A stretch of DNA of 64,000 nucleotides, from contig JACEHZ010000208.1 of NCBI GenBank assembly GCA_017893485.1, forward strand, positions 434,001 through 498,000, in the 5' to 3' direction. This document shows positions 21,353-33,216 of this stretch, one piece after another (position 1 is the stretch's first letter; each line of letters begins with the position of its first letter). The notes below the pieces were generated by a model that had not been told where the DNA came from, made no database searches, and saw only the letters and a program-made list of their open reading frames with translations. The DNA comes from Hemerocallis citrina. Its lineage: Eukaryota; Streptophyta; Magnoliopsida; Asparagales; Asphodelaceae. The translations under genes and the position numbers were made by a program.

Positions 21353-24300
21353 TGTAACACCCCACATTTTAATTTAAATTAAAAATGCATTTTTGATTTT
21401 GCACGTATGATGCACGTGCTAATTTATCCATCTCTTTTCTTACTCTCATTTACTAATTTTAAGCATGCATAGTCTTAATTAGCTTTCTTTTGACCCATGG
21501 ACCTAAAGATTAAATCCTGGCCCATTAGATTGATTAAAAGAAGAGCCCACTAGAATAATTAAGTTAATAAATTAAAAGAGAGCCCATGAATCAAGCCCAT
21601 TAGTAATATCCTAATTTAAGTTGAGTTTGGACTAATACATGACAAGTTACAACTTTTTGTACACATTTAGAACTATAGAAAATGTATTTATTTTTGTATA
21701 TGCATGTGTGCATGTACACACTTAGTGTTGGCCGGTTTTTACACTAGGGGGTGGCCGGTTTTTGTACGGAAGGGGAGAGGTTGAGGGTTGAGGTTTTGAA
21801 GGGTTCGAAAGGTGGAAGGTTGGGAGTTTTAGGAGTTAGAAAATGAAGAGTTGAGTGGGCAATTAAGGAGAGAGTTATTAGGTGGAGATTTATGCAAATT
21901 AGACCCTAAAATTATCCTATAAATAGCACCCCATTTCTCCTTCTCTTTTGCAAAAAAACAAATCAAAATAAGTGAAAGAAAAAGAAAGAGAGTAGAGTGT
22001 TCTCATTTGGAGGAGTTCTTGCTTGGAGAAGTTCTTGCTAGGAGCTAGGTGTGGATTCCATCTTTCTCATTCTCAAATCTTCCATTAGAGGTGGGTGGTT
22101 TCATACTTTCTAGCTGTAGAATGTGCATGCTAAAAACTACAAATGAGTAGTATAAGCTAATGTTGATGAAAAAAATATAGATAAAATTCATGCTAGTGTA
22201 ATATGCTATGAATGAGAATAGTCTTGATGGTGATAGATACCATGCTAATTAAAAAGAAGAAATTTTTATAATATGAATCATGTTAGTATGCTTGCAATTT
22301 TTGTACATGTTAAGTAAATGGAAATTTGTTGAAGAATGTGATATTCAATATGTGCCTTGATAATTAGAAAGAAAGATATTTTTAACAAAAGAGTTAATGT
22401 CATGAATTACACTAGTTATGCTTGATAATTTGTACATGTTAAAATATATAGAACTTATATGTGGGATTTCTCTTTTAATGGAAACAAAGTGTAGTTCAGT
22501 TCATTTTGAAGTACAAATAAAATCTTGTGTAGTGATTAAGAAGAAACATATTGCTACTTTTGATTAAATTTGGAATGAGGCAAATTTATAATTATTAAAG
22601 AAAGGAAAATATTATTTTTTGTTGATACAAGATCTAAGATATCAAAAATTCGTAACTTACTGTTTTTGTCAAAACTCAGTATGAATGGGAAAATCCTAAT
22701 CAAGTAGAAAGATTAGATCAATTGAACAATCGAGTTTGTGAAAATAAGTGACTAACAGTACAGTTGAACAAAGCACATTAATAGGTTTTCATAACAGAAA
22801 TTGCTATTGAATTTACAGGTTAGTGGAGGCCCCTTAAGGTGGTTATTGTAGCGCGCCTATGCTTAGTGGTCGCGAGTTAGAACACTGGCAACCCATTCTT
22901 TTTTTTTTATTTTCGGTTTTTACATTGAAACAGAGAAACATGGGTATATGGTAGGTTCGGCTACATTTATAACACAAAGCCCACATGGGCTTAGTGGCTT
23001 AGTGGGGCTGGCTTTGGGCGTTTTGGGTTGCTGTGCGGGTTGCCTGGTTCAAAACCTGGGGTGCCCCTTTTGTTTTTTTTCTTTGGTTTTGATTAATATT
23101 AAGGGTGTTTTGATGATAGAAAAAAAATGGGAAAAATTGTATTATTCTTATAAATTGATATGAAATTCATTAGAAATAATTTCAGAAATTTTCATTAGTA
23201 TTTGAGATATAAAATTGGAAAATTGAGATAGAAAAATAAATTATGTGACTTCAAAAATTTATTATTTGAGAATAGAACTTTGTGGTGAAAAAAAGTACAG
23301 TATTATTTTGTGAAGTGATTTTTTTAAAGAAAATTATACTCTTATTTTGTTTGAAGAATACTTTGAAGTGAATTAAGACATTGTAAGAGCTTGAATTTTG
23401 TTAACAAAATTTCATGTGATGAAGTTGTGTTCTTGAAAGGAATTATTTTGCTTATAAAGATTTTGAATTAATAACTAGATCTTGAATAGTGACAAGATTT
23501 TGATCATTTGTGAATGAGTAATCTAAGTTCAAGACATGTTTATTAAAGGGTATGTGTACCCATGGATTCTTGTGCATAAAAAAGTTGTGATTTGGAGTTA
23601 GTGAGACCTCGGGCACCGGCACTATTAAATTGAAAAGTGTTGAGATATATGTTGAGATATGGCCACGGAACTATCTCGTATTTGTTGAGAAAGTCCGGTA
23701 GGAGGTAAAACTAATTCTAGGCTTGGAAATTTGTTTATATCTTGAACTAAATAATGAGTCACATAAGTGAAGATGTAGTGAACCTGGGCAAACGTAAGTG
23801 GGTTGCTTCTATGTAGTCGGCGGTGGATCTCCGTGGCTATAGACCCAGTCGGCGGTGAATCTCCGTGACTGTGGTTGCTCCGTGGGAGACGGGCTTTTAT
23901 TTTAAATCCGGGACTTTGCGTAGTCGGGTAGATAGTTTGTCGTACTCTGATGTATATACGTATACCGGGGCTAGAGGGGCACTTGCGGGATGATTCGCAC
24001 GATGAGGGATCTGTTATAACAGTCGACGGTGGATCTCCGTGGCTGGGATCCATATTCGTGGAATGATCTAAACCTTGTTTTATTACTGGGTGGTGTTCAT
24101 GGTGAGGGATCGAACCCTTTATTATGGAGTACGTAGGTGCTTGCCCTCGAACCAATGTAGTGTGGGATGCATAGAATTCGAACAAGTATGCATTAGTGTC
24201 ATCCTAGTATAAAAATGTGTGCATTAGGCATTAAGGCATGGCATACACTTACATGTTTTAGCGTAGTCACGATTTAACACTTTATTGTTCATTCCACTTT

Positions 24301-24642
24301 TGTGATTTGTTAAAGTAATGAGATCTTTATATAAACGGCATAGAGAGGATGGCCGAGTATAACATTTTCGTCAGTTGTAAGTGACTGGCGTGCCCACAGC
24401 TTAATATGCAGGTAATGGACTTTTATGAAGAAATAAAGATGTCATGATGCAGTTGATGATTTACATTGTTGTATAAGTTGTACTTTATTTCATTCTTTTA
24501 TTCTTCCGCTGTGTAAACAAAAATGTAATGAACTCTGATGTGTTATTGAAACAGTTTTAAATTCCTTGTAAAATTGTACGAAGTGAAGTAAAGTTCCTGT
24601 GAAATCTCGAATTCTGTCTTATTTGGAATTCGGGGCGCTACA
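21353..24642 (+). repeat. gypsy 5' LTR (3290 bp)
   Basis: Starts TGTAACACCCCACA, ends GGGGCGCTACA. TATAAATA box at 21918-21925. tRNA-like A/B boxes at about 22995-23056. A GTCGGCGGTGGATCTCCGTG motif recurs (with small changes) at about 23817, 23849 and 24022. The 3.3-kb length explains the absence of genes here. Confidence 0.93.
22850..23080 (+). other. tRNA-like A/B-box modules in the 5' LTR
   Basis: TGGCTTAGTGG at 22995-23005 fits the Pol III A-box consensus, and GGTTCAAAACC at 23046-23056 is a B box with one change; the right LTR copy has a perfect GGTTCGAAACC at about 31621. A run of T residues, the Pol III stop signal, follows. A second, weaker module (CTTAGTGGTCGCGAGTT...AACAC then T-run) lies just before. 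No tRNA cloverleaf is evident, so I do not call a tRNA gene. Confidence 0.45.
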
Positions 24643-24644
24643 GA

Positions 24645-24659
24645 TGGTATCAGTGCAGG
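24645..24659 (+). other. gypsy primer binding site
   Basis: TGGTATCAGTGCAGG, complementary to initiator tRNA-Met with a mismatch, two bases after the LTR. Confidence 0.8.
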
Positions 24660-24795
24660 CTTCACTAGTAGTACAAATTTATAAGGAACGACACCCTAGT
24701 GTGGACACTAGAGTGTGAGTTTCAACTTATAGAGATTTAAACTTATGTTTGTGTTACTCTATGAGATGACATTTTTCTCCTTCTTTCCCTATAAG

Positions 24796-25287
24796 ATGGC
24801 CAATCAGCATGATCTCCAGAATGAGGCACCTTGGTTTGTCCACTTCGAGGATGAAGAGGAAGAACCAATGGAAGAAGAAAAAGAGGACCCAGAAGAAGAA
24901 CCAGAGGAGGAGGAAGAAGAAGAACCATTTAAGATAGAAGAAGAATTTCCCGAGTCCAGGGAGATCACTCCACCTCCGCCTGATCTTCCCGAAGAACCCT
25001 CGGAAGAAGAACTTGTTCCAGATAATCCAAATGACATTGCTACTTCTCTTCGACGGGAATTGGACGCTCAAAAGTGGAGAGTTAACCACTTGGAGTTACA
25101 ACGGGCACAGGACAAGGAGCGCATCCAGGAGCTAAACTTTCAAGTGTGCGAGCTTGAGAAGGTCCAACTCATGAATGATCGACACTTCGCCAAGTTGGAT
25201 CACATCACTCACTGGGACAAGGAAGAGCAACAACAGAACTTCAAAGACATGAGGAAGGATATCCAAGAACTACGGGAAGAGCTCTGA
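24796..25287 (+). CDS. extra ORF upstream of gag: acidic, coiled-coil protein
   Basis: 163 codons, intact. I prefer the ATG at 24796 (AAGATGGCC context), although an in-frame ATG exists at 24745. Residues 18-58 are almost all Glu, Asp and Pro, followed by a Pro-rich hinge. About 80-163 are charged and heptad-like (LRRELDAQKWRVNHLELQRA, ERIQELNFQVCELEKVQL) and predict a coiled coil. There is no zinc finger, protease or membrane segment. It lies between primer site and gag in the same orientation, 170 bp before the gag ATG. Unlike gag-pol in the same copy, it has no stop. I do not recognise a family. It could be a self-assembling accessory protein or a host-derived piece; the function is unknown. 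Confidence 0.65.
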   Translation: MANQHDLQNEAPWFVHFEDEEEEPMEEEKEDPEEEPEEEEEEEPFKIEEEFPESREITPPPPDLPEEPSEEELVPDNPNDIATSLRRELDAQKWRVNHLELQRAQDKERIQELNFQVCELEKVQLMNDRHFAKLDHITHWDKEEQQQNFKDMRKDIQELREEL

Positions 25288-25457
25288 GAAGCCAAGAGAA
25301 ACCGTAGAATCTAGGATGTTTTATATAATGGATGTATTGGAACAAAATTTTTCTTTCTGAATGTAAAAAAGTTTAAATTTTAGAATGAATAAATCTTGTT
25401 GAAGCGATGTTGTTTGTGTTATCTATGATGATTAATGATGAATTTTATGTCTCAGAA

Positions 25458-26969
25458 ATGGCACAAAGGATCATGAACGGCGAAGAGCAAAACAGTGAGA
25501 ATGGGTTAGATCTAGAGACTGAACTGGCTCAAGTCTATCAAACCCTAAATACTGTCACCGCAAACATCGCTGCAAACGGGGGACCAGGGCCAGCAGTACA
25601 TGTTCCGGAGGCAATCAGGCTAGTTGAATTGTTCAAGAGGATGAAGTCACCGGTGTTTGAAGGACAAGCCAATCTAGACGCAGCTGATGACTGGATTAAA
25701 CAGATCGAGATAGTTTTTGATGTACTAGAAACCCCATAGGCCAGTAAGGTGAAATTAGCTACCATTCAATTAGAAAAGGATGCAGGTGTTTGGTGGCAAT
25801 CGCTAAAAAGGACCTTGGGCATTGTACAACTCTCTTGGGGGGAGTTTCTTGATGAATTCAGGAGCCACTACTTTCCATTGGACGTTCAAGAAAAGAAGGC
25901 CATGGAATTTCTGAGCTTGCAGCAGGGCGGTATGTCGGTACGGGAATATGAAACCAAGTTCAACCAGCTCTCCAGGTACGCACCTGAAATGGTACAGGAT
26001 GAAGCCAAGAAAGCATGCACATTTGAGCAAGGGTTAAGACCAAGTCTGAGATCCCAGATGATACCTTTGGGCATTCGAAGGTTTGAGAAGCTAGTCAGAA
26101 GGGCCGCTGCAACTGAGTCTGACATGAACCAGTTCCAGGCTGTGCAAGTCAAGCAGAATAATTGGAACACGGGTAAGAGGCCTGCAGCGCCAAGCAACTT
26201 CAGGAATCAGCCCCCATCACAACGCTTCAAACCAACTGGAGCTAATGTTGTTGCAGTGGCAGGAAGGGTACCCACTTGCTACAGATGTGGAGAGTCAGGC
26301 GACCTATCTACTGGGTGCACCAAGCCACATTCGTTTAGGACTTGTTTTCTGTATGGCAAGGAGGGCCACTTCAAGTCTGATTGCCCCCAGCTTCAACGGG
26401 GAGGACCGAGTCAGCAGCAGTCCAACCCTGGGCAAAAGCAGTTCAGGCAGGGGCGGGTGTTCGCCTTGACCAAGGAAGATGCTGACGATGTGGATAATGT
26501 GATCACTGGAGACATTCTAATAAATAGAATAAAAGCATCAGTGTTATTTGATACGGGATCGTCACACACTTTTGTGTCACCCTCATTTGCAAAAAGATTG
26601 AGAGTCGAACCTAAATTTTTTCCTGGCAATGTTCTATTGGTGGCTACTCCGTCAGGAGAAAACATGATAACTGATCGATACTATGAAGGGTGTGATCTTG
26701 AAATCAAAGGCACGATATTTGGCATCGACCTCATTGAATTGGCAGTTCTGGGAGTCGACATCATTATTGACATAAACCGGATGTCAGTTTATAGTGCCAC
26801 TATTGAATGCAATAGCAAGGAAGTTGTGGTGAAGGCTCCAGGAGGACCAGCAGTTACATTTCAAGGTAAAAGGAAGTGTAAACAGTTGGTAGCAGCTTTT
26901 AGAGCAGAAAGTTTTAGAAGAAGTGAAGCATATCCCAATTGTCCGAGATTTTCCAGTTGTGTTTCTTGA
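25458..26969 (+). pseudogene. gypsy gag and protease
   Basis: The gag start is probably MAQRIMNGEEQ at 25458; one frame runs from 25407. An in-frame TAG at 25737-25739 splits it, after which KLATIQLEKDAGVWWQSLKR continues the retrotransposon gag domain. Two zinc knuckles are degenerate: CYRCGESGDLSTGC has lost its His, and CFLYGKEGHFKSDC has Tyr for the second Cys. The aspartic protease site is VLFDTGSSHTFVSPSF at about 26545, and AVLGVDIIIDINRM is the family's second motif with the usual GMDWL altered. The frame is lost near 26920, where RT starts in another phase. Confidence 0.88.
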
Positions 26970-28320
26970 TGATCTACCAGGGCCTCCCCCTCATCGAGAT
27001 GTAGAGTTCAGCATCACTTTTCAGCTAGGAAGTGCACCTATTTCCAAGGCACCATACAGGATGGAACCGGTTGAACAAGATGAGATCAAGAAGCAGATCG
27101 AAGAATTATTTAGCAAAGGATTCATCAGGCCAAGTGCATTACCGTGGGGAGCCCCAGTTTTTTTGGTGAAGAAGAAGGATGGATCAATGAGGATGTGTAT
27201 CGACTACAGAGAGTTGAACAAGGTTACTATACAAAACAAGTACCCAATTCCTTGAATCAATGACTTGTTCGATCGTCTACAAGGAGCAGCTGTATTCTCT
27301 AAGATAGACTTACGATCAGGATATCACCAAGTCCGAGTGAAAGAAGAAGATGTGCACAAGACAGCTTTTCGAAACAGGCATGGTCACTATGAATTTCTAG
27401 TCATGCCATTTGGAGTCACAAATGCACCGACTATTTTCATGGACATGATGAACAGAGTTTTGCGGCCTTTCATCGATTCTTTTGTCGTTGTATTTATTGA
27501 CGACATATTGGTCTATTCCAAGTCAGAGAAGGAGCATACCGAGCACTTAGCAGAGGTTCTGAAGAAGCTACAGGAGCATCAGCTAAATGCGAAGTTATCC
27601 AAGTGTGACTTCTGGAAAATCGAAGTCGCCTTCCTGGGTCACATCCTTTCTAAGGAGGGAGTAGCTACTGACCCGCAGAAGATTGAAGCTGTGAAAGATT
27701 GGCCAAGACCGACCACAGTGAAAGAGATCAGGAGCTTTCTGGGTTTAACTGGATATTACAGAAGGTTTATTCAGGGTTACGCCCAGCTAGCTGTGCCACT
27801 CACAGGGCTCACAAGGAATAATGTGAGTTTCAAATGGTCGGAGCAAGGTGAAGCTAGTTTCCAATAGTCAAAGGAAAGGTTGACTAACGCTCCCATTTTG
27901 GCTTTGCCAAGAGCAGGAGTCGACTATGATATCTATAGCGATGCTTCCCATCTCGGATTGGGTTGTGTACTGATGCAGGAGGGAAAGGTAGTAGCTTATG
28001 GGTCTAGACAGCTGAGACTGTATGAAAAGAATTACCCAACCCATGATTTGAAATTGGCAGCAATCATCTTTGCTTTGAAGCAATTGAGACATTACGTGTA
28101 TTGAGAGAAGGTCAACATGTACACGGATCACAAGAGTCTGAAATATATCTATCAACAGAGGGACCTGAATCTGAGGCAGGAGATATGGTTAAAATTGTTG
28201 GGAGATATTTGACCTGAGATCAAATACCATCCTGGCAAGGCCAATGTTGTGGCAGATGCGCTCAACAGAAAGTGCAGTTTTTCTCGACTGATCACAACTC
28301 AGAAGGAATTGGCAGAGGAG
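26923..28320 (+). pseudogene. gypsy reverse transcriptase and RNase H
   Basis: RT motifs are clear: [41 protein letters not shown] and catalytic [10 protein letters not shown] at about 27500. RNase H has [30 protein letters not shown] and MYTDHKSLKYI, and ends VVADALNRK. Stops interrupt it at 27253 (TGA, in PIP-stop-IND), 27865 (TAG), 28102 (TGA) and 28210 (TGA), with a further phase change near 28330. The domain order RT, RNase H, integrase is that of Ty3/gypsy. The catalytic residues survive, but no full-length product is possible. Confidence 0.9.
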
Positions 28321-28355
28321 CTTGATCGAGCAAGGATTGAAGTGGTTTTGCAAAT

Positions 28356-29819
28356 TTGGGAGCTTCCTTCGCTCAGTTAAGGATTCAACCTACCTTGAGA
28401 GACAGAATTATCGACGGTCAGAAGGCAGATCTAGAGATCCAGAAAATGATAGAGCAGGTTGGTGTTGGCAAGTTGGCAGAGTTCCAGGTGATGGATGCAG
28501 TGCTATGGTATGGAGAGCAGCTGTGTGAGCCAGATCTAGCAGAACTGAAGGAGAGTATTCTTCAGGAAGTACATGCTACTTTGTTATTCGTGCATCCAGG
28601 GAGTACCAATATGTATAAGGATATAAAGCTATACTTCTGGTGGCCAGGGATGAAGCGAGAGGTAGCCGAGTTTGTTGCTAAGTGTGCAGTTTGTCAGCAA
28701 GTCAAAGTAGAAAATTAGAAGCCCGGGGGTTTGTTGCAGCCATTACCCATCCCCGAGTGGAAATGGGATTGAATCAGCATGGATTTCATCACGGGTTTAC
28801 CAAAGAGTTCCAATGGCAACGATACAATTTGGGTGATAGTGGACCGACTCACCAAATCGGCTCACTTTTTTACAATGAAGCTTACTTGGTCAATGGAGAA
28901 GCTGGCAGAGTTATATGTTGGTGAAATTGTGAAGCTTCATGGAGTTCCACTATCAATAGTATCCGATCGAGGTGCGCGTTTCACTTCGCATTTCTGGAGA
29001 AGTCTTCAAGCAGCCTTGGGGACGAAGACTGATTTCAGTACCGCCTTTCATCCTCAAACTGATGGGCATACTAAAAGATTCAACAGGGTGCTAGAAGATA
29101 TGTTGAGGTGCTGTGTGTTGGATTTCGGTGGCAACTGGGTGAGGCATTTATCTTTTGTGGAATTTGCATACAACAACAGTTTCCAGGCAAGCATTAGAAT
29201 GGTGCCGTATGAAGCTCTATATGAAAGAAAATGCAGGACACCGGTCTGTTGGTATGAAGTGGGAGAGTGGCAACTATATGGATCAGAGATTATGCAGCAG
29301 ACCTCAGAAAAGATCGAGCTGATCAAGAAGAGGTTGGTCGACGAACAAAGCAGGCAGAAGAGTTACGCCGACAACAGGAGGAGAGGCCTTGAGTTTGATG
29401 AAGGTGACTATGTCTTTGTGAAGGTGTCTCCGACCAAGGGGGTGATTCGGTTCGGAAGGAGAGGAAAATTAGCCCCAAGATACATTGGACCCTACAAGAT
29501 ATTGAAGAGAATTGGGAAAACAGCTTATCGGTTAGAACTACCAGAAGAGTTGGCCCAAGTACACAATGTCTTTCATGTGTTCATGCTACGAGGCTATGTC
29601 CCAGATCCGAGTCATCATTTGCCAGAAGTACCAGAAAGTTTGCAATTAGATCTGAGTTATGCTGAGCGTCCTATTGAGATCGTGAATCGTCGAGAAAAGG
29701 TCTTGAGAAACAAGACGATACCAATGGTCAAAGTCATTTGGAGGAACCAGTTTGTTGAGGAGGCCACTTCGGAATCAGAGGAAAGGATGATGAAAAATCA
29801 CCCTGAACTCTTCCACTAA
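28356..29819 (+). pseudogene. gypsy integrase with C-terminal chromodomain
   Basis: The zinc-binding part ends KCAVCQQVK before TAG 28716-28718, and another stop (TGA) sits at 28770-28772. The core has Asp in [11 protein letters not shown] and Asp in [14 protein letters not shown], but at the third catalytic position [10 protein letters not shown] has Lys where the family has Glu (usually QSER). Then come [13 protein letters not shown] and [18 protein letters not shown], followed by a Tekay-type chromodomain ([28 protein letters not shown]). With the catalytic Glu replaced, this integrase should be inactive even where open. From 28773 to the stop at 29817-29819 the frame is unbroken. Confidence 0.9.
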
Positions 29820-29908
29820 AATTTTTGTAAACTTTTTCTTTTCTTTCTGTGTTTTGTCTCACTCCTACGTGTAGTTCCGGGGACGGAAATATTCTAAGGA
29901 GGGAGTGT

Positions 29909-32900
29909 TGTAACACCCCATATTTTTATTTAAGTTAAAAATGCATTTTTAATTTTTGCACGTATGATGCACGTGCTAATTTATCCATCTCTTTTCTTAC
30001 TCTCATTTACTAATTTTAAGCATGCATAGTCTTAATTAGCTTTCTTTTGACCCATGGACCTAAAGATTAAATCCTAACCCATTAGATTGATTAAAGGAAG
30101 AGCCGACTAGAATAATTAAGTTAATAAATTAAAAGAGAGCCCATGAATCAAACCCATTAGTAATATCCTAATTTAAGTTGAGCTTGAACTAATACATGAC
30201 AAGTTACAACTTTTTGTACAGATTTAGAACTATAGAAAATGAATCTATTTTTGTATATGCATGTGTGCATGTACACACTTAGTGTTGGCTGGTTTTTACA
30301 CTAGGGGGTGGCCGGTTTTTGTATGGAATGGGAGAGGTTGGGGGTTGAGGTTTTGAAGGGTTCGAAAGGTGGAAGGTTGGGAGTTTTAGGAGTTAGAAAA
30401 TGAAGAGTTGAGTGAGCAATTAAGGAGAGAGTTATTAGGTGGAGATTTATGCAAATTAGACTCTAACATTATCCTATAAATAGCACCTCATTTCTCCTTC
30501 TCTTTTGCACAAAAAACAAATCAAAATAAGTGAAAGAAAAAGAAAGAGAGTAGAGTGTTCTCATTTGGAGGAGTTCTTGCTTGGAGAAGTTCTTGCTAGG
30601 AGGAGAAGGTCTTGCTAGGAGCTAGGAGTGGATTCCATCTTTCTCATTCTAAAATCTTCCATTAGAGGTGGGTGGTTTCATACTTTCTAGTTGTAGAATG
30701 TGCAAGCTAAAAACTACAAATGAGTAGTATAAGTTAATGCTGATAAAAAAAATATAGATAAAATTCATGCTAGTGTAATATGCTATGAATAAGAATAGTC
30801 TTGATGGTGATAGATACCATGCTAATTAAAAAGAAGAAATTTTTATAATATGAATCATGTTAGTTTGCTTGCAATTTTTGTACATGTTAAGTATATGGAA
30901 ATTTGTTGAAGAATGTCATATTCAATATGTGCCTTGATAATTAGAAAGAAAGATATTTTTAACAAAAGAGTTAATGTCATGAATTACACTTGTTATGCTT
31001 GATAATTTGTACATGTTAAAATATATAGAACTTATATGTGGGATTTCGCTTTTAATGGAAACAAAGTGTAGTGAAGTTCATTTTGAAGTACAAATAAATT
31101 CTTGTGTAGTGATTAAAAAGAAACATATTGCTACTTTTGATTAAATTTGGAATGAGGCAAATTTATGATTATTAAAGAAAGGAAAATATTATTTTTTGTT
31201 GATACAAGATCTAAGATATCAAAAATTCGTAACTTACTGTTTTTGTCAAAACTCAGTATGAATGGGAAAATCCTAATCAAGTAGAAAGATTAGATCAATT
31301 GAACAATCGAGTTTGTGAAAATAAGTGAATAACAGTACAGTCGAACAAAGCACATTAGTAGGTTTTCATAACAGAAATTGCTATTGAACTAACTGGTTAG
31401 TGGAGGCCCCTTAAGGCTGTTACTGTAGTGCACCTGTGCTTAGTGGTCGCGAGTTCGAACACTGGCAACCCATTCTTTTTTTGATTTTCGGTTTTTACAT
31501 AGAAACAGAGAAACATGGGTACATGGTAGGTTCGGCCTACATTTATAACACAAAGCCCACATGGGCTTAGTGGCTAGTGGGGCTGGCTTCGGGCGTTCTG
31601 GGTTGCTGTGCGGGTTGCCTGGTTCGAAACCTGGGGTGCCCCTTTTGTTTTTTTTCTTTGGTTTTGATTAATATTAAGGGTGTTTTGATGATAGAAAAAA
31701 AAATGGGAAAAATTGTATTATTCTTATAAAATGATATGAAATTCATTAGAAATAATTTCAGAAATTTTCATGGATATTCGAGATATAAAAATGGAAATTT
31801 GAGATAGAAAAATAAATTATGTGACTTCAAAAATTTATTATTTGAGAATAGAACTTTGTGGTGAAAAAGAGTAAAGTATTATTTTGTGAAGTGATTTTTT
31901 AAAAGAAAACTATACTCTTATTTTGTTTGAAGAATACTTTGAAGTGAATTACGACATTGTAAGAGCTTGAATTTTGTTAATAAAATTTCATGTGATGAAG
32001 TTGTGTTCTTGAAAGGAATTATTTTGCTTATAAAGATTTTGAATGAATAACTAGATCATGATAGTGACAAGATTTTGATCATTTGTGAATGAGTAATCTA
32101 AGTTTAAGACATTTTTATTAAAGGGTATGTGTACCCATGGATTCTTATACATGAAAAAGTTGTGATTTAGAGTTAGTGAGACCTCGGGCACCGACACTAT
32201 TGAATTGAAAAGAGTTGAGATATATTTTTAGATATGGCCACGGAGCTATCTCGTATTTGTTGAGAAAGTCTGGTAGGAGGTAAAACTAATTCTAGGCTTG
32301 AAAATTTATTCATATCTTGAACTAAATAATTAGGCACATAAGTAAAGATGTAGTGAACCTGGGCAAACGTAAGTGGGTTGCTTCTATATAGTCGGCAGTG
32401 GATCAACGTGGCTATAGACCCAGTCAGTGGTGGATCTCCGTGACTGTGGTTGCTCCGTGGGAGACAGGCTTTTATTTTAAATCTGGGACTTTGCATAGTG
32501 GGCGGATAGTTTGCCGTACTCTGATGTATATACGTATACCGGGGCTAGAGGGACACTTGCGGGATGATTCGCACGATGAGGGATCGGTTATAACAGTCGG
32601 CGGTGGATCTCTGTGGCTGGGATCCATATTCGTGGAATGATCTAAACCTTGTTTTATTACTGGGTAGTGTTAATGGCGATGGATCGAACCCTTTATTATG
32701 GAGTACGTAGGTGTTTGCCCTCGAACCTATGTAGTATGGGATGCATAGAATTCGAACAAGTCTACATTAGTGTCATCCTAGTATAAAAATGTGTGCATTA
32801 GGCATTAAGGCATGACATACACTTACATGTTCTAGCGTAGTCACGATTTAACACTTTATTGTTCATTCAACTTTTGTGATTTGTTAAAGTAATGAGATCG

Positions 32901-33216
32901 TTATATGTACAGCATAGGGAGGATGGCCGAGTATAACATTTTCGTCAGTTGTAAGTGACTGACGTGCCCATAGCTTAATATGCAGGTAATGGACTTTTTA
33001 TGAAGAAGTAAAGATGTCATGATGCAGTTGATGATTTACATTGTTGTATAGTTGTATTTTATTTCATTCTTTTATTCTTCCGCTATGTAAAAAAAAATGT
33101 AATGAACTCTGATGTATTATTGAAAAAGTTTTAAATTCCTTGTAAAATTGTACGAAATGAAGTAAAGATCCTGTGAAATCTCGAATTCGGTCTTATTTGG
33201 AATTCGGGGCGTTACA
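29909..33216 (+). repeat. gypsy 3' LTR (3308 bp)
   Basis: Copy of 21353-24642 with a few percent differences and small indels, such as an 18-bp GGAGAAGGTCTTGCTA-type insertion near 30600. TATAAATA at 30475-30482. A perfect B box GGTTCGAAACC lies at about 31621. Confidence 0.93.

Larger units (their letters stand above)
21353..33216 (+). mobile_element. complete Tekay-like (chromovirus) Ty3/gypsy element
   Basis: An 11,864-bp element with LTRs at 21353-24642 (3290 bp) and 29909-33216 (3308 bp), both TGTAAC...TACA, a primer site TGGTATCAGTGCAGG at 24645, a polypurine tract AAGGAGGGAGTGT just before 29909, and duplication ATTAT. Order: extra acidic ORF, gag, protease, RT, RNase H, integrase, chromodomain. 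I counted about 11 substitutions in the first 290 bp of the two LTRs (roughly 3-4%), so it is older than copia-2. Coding capacity is lost through at least six stops and two frameshifts. Confidence 0.95.

Noticed and set aside
24804..25037. Minus-strand Ser/Gly-rich frame
   Set aside because: It is the antisense of the Glu-rich block in the acidic ORF.
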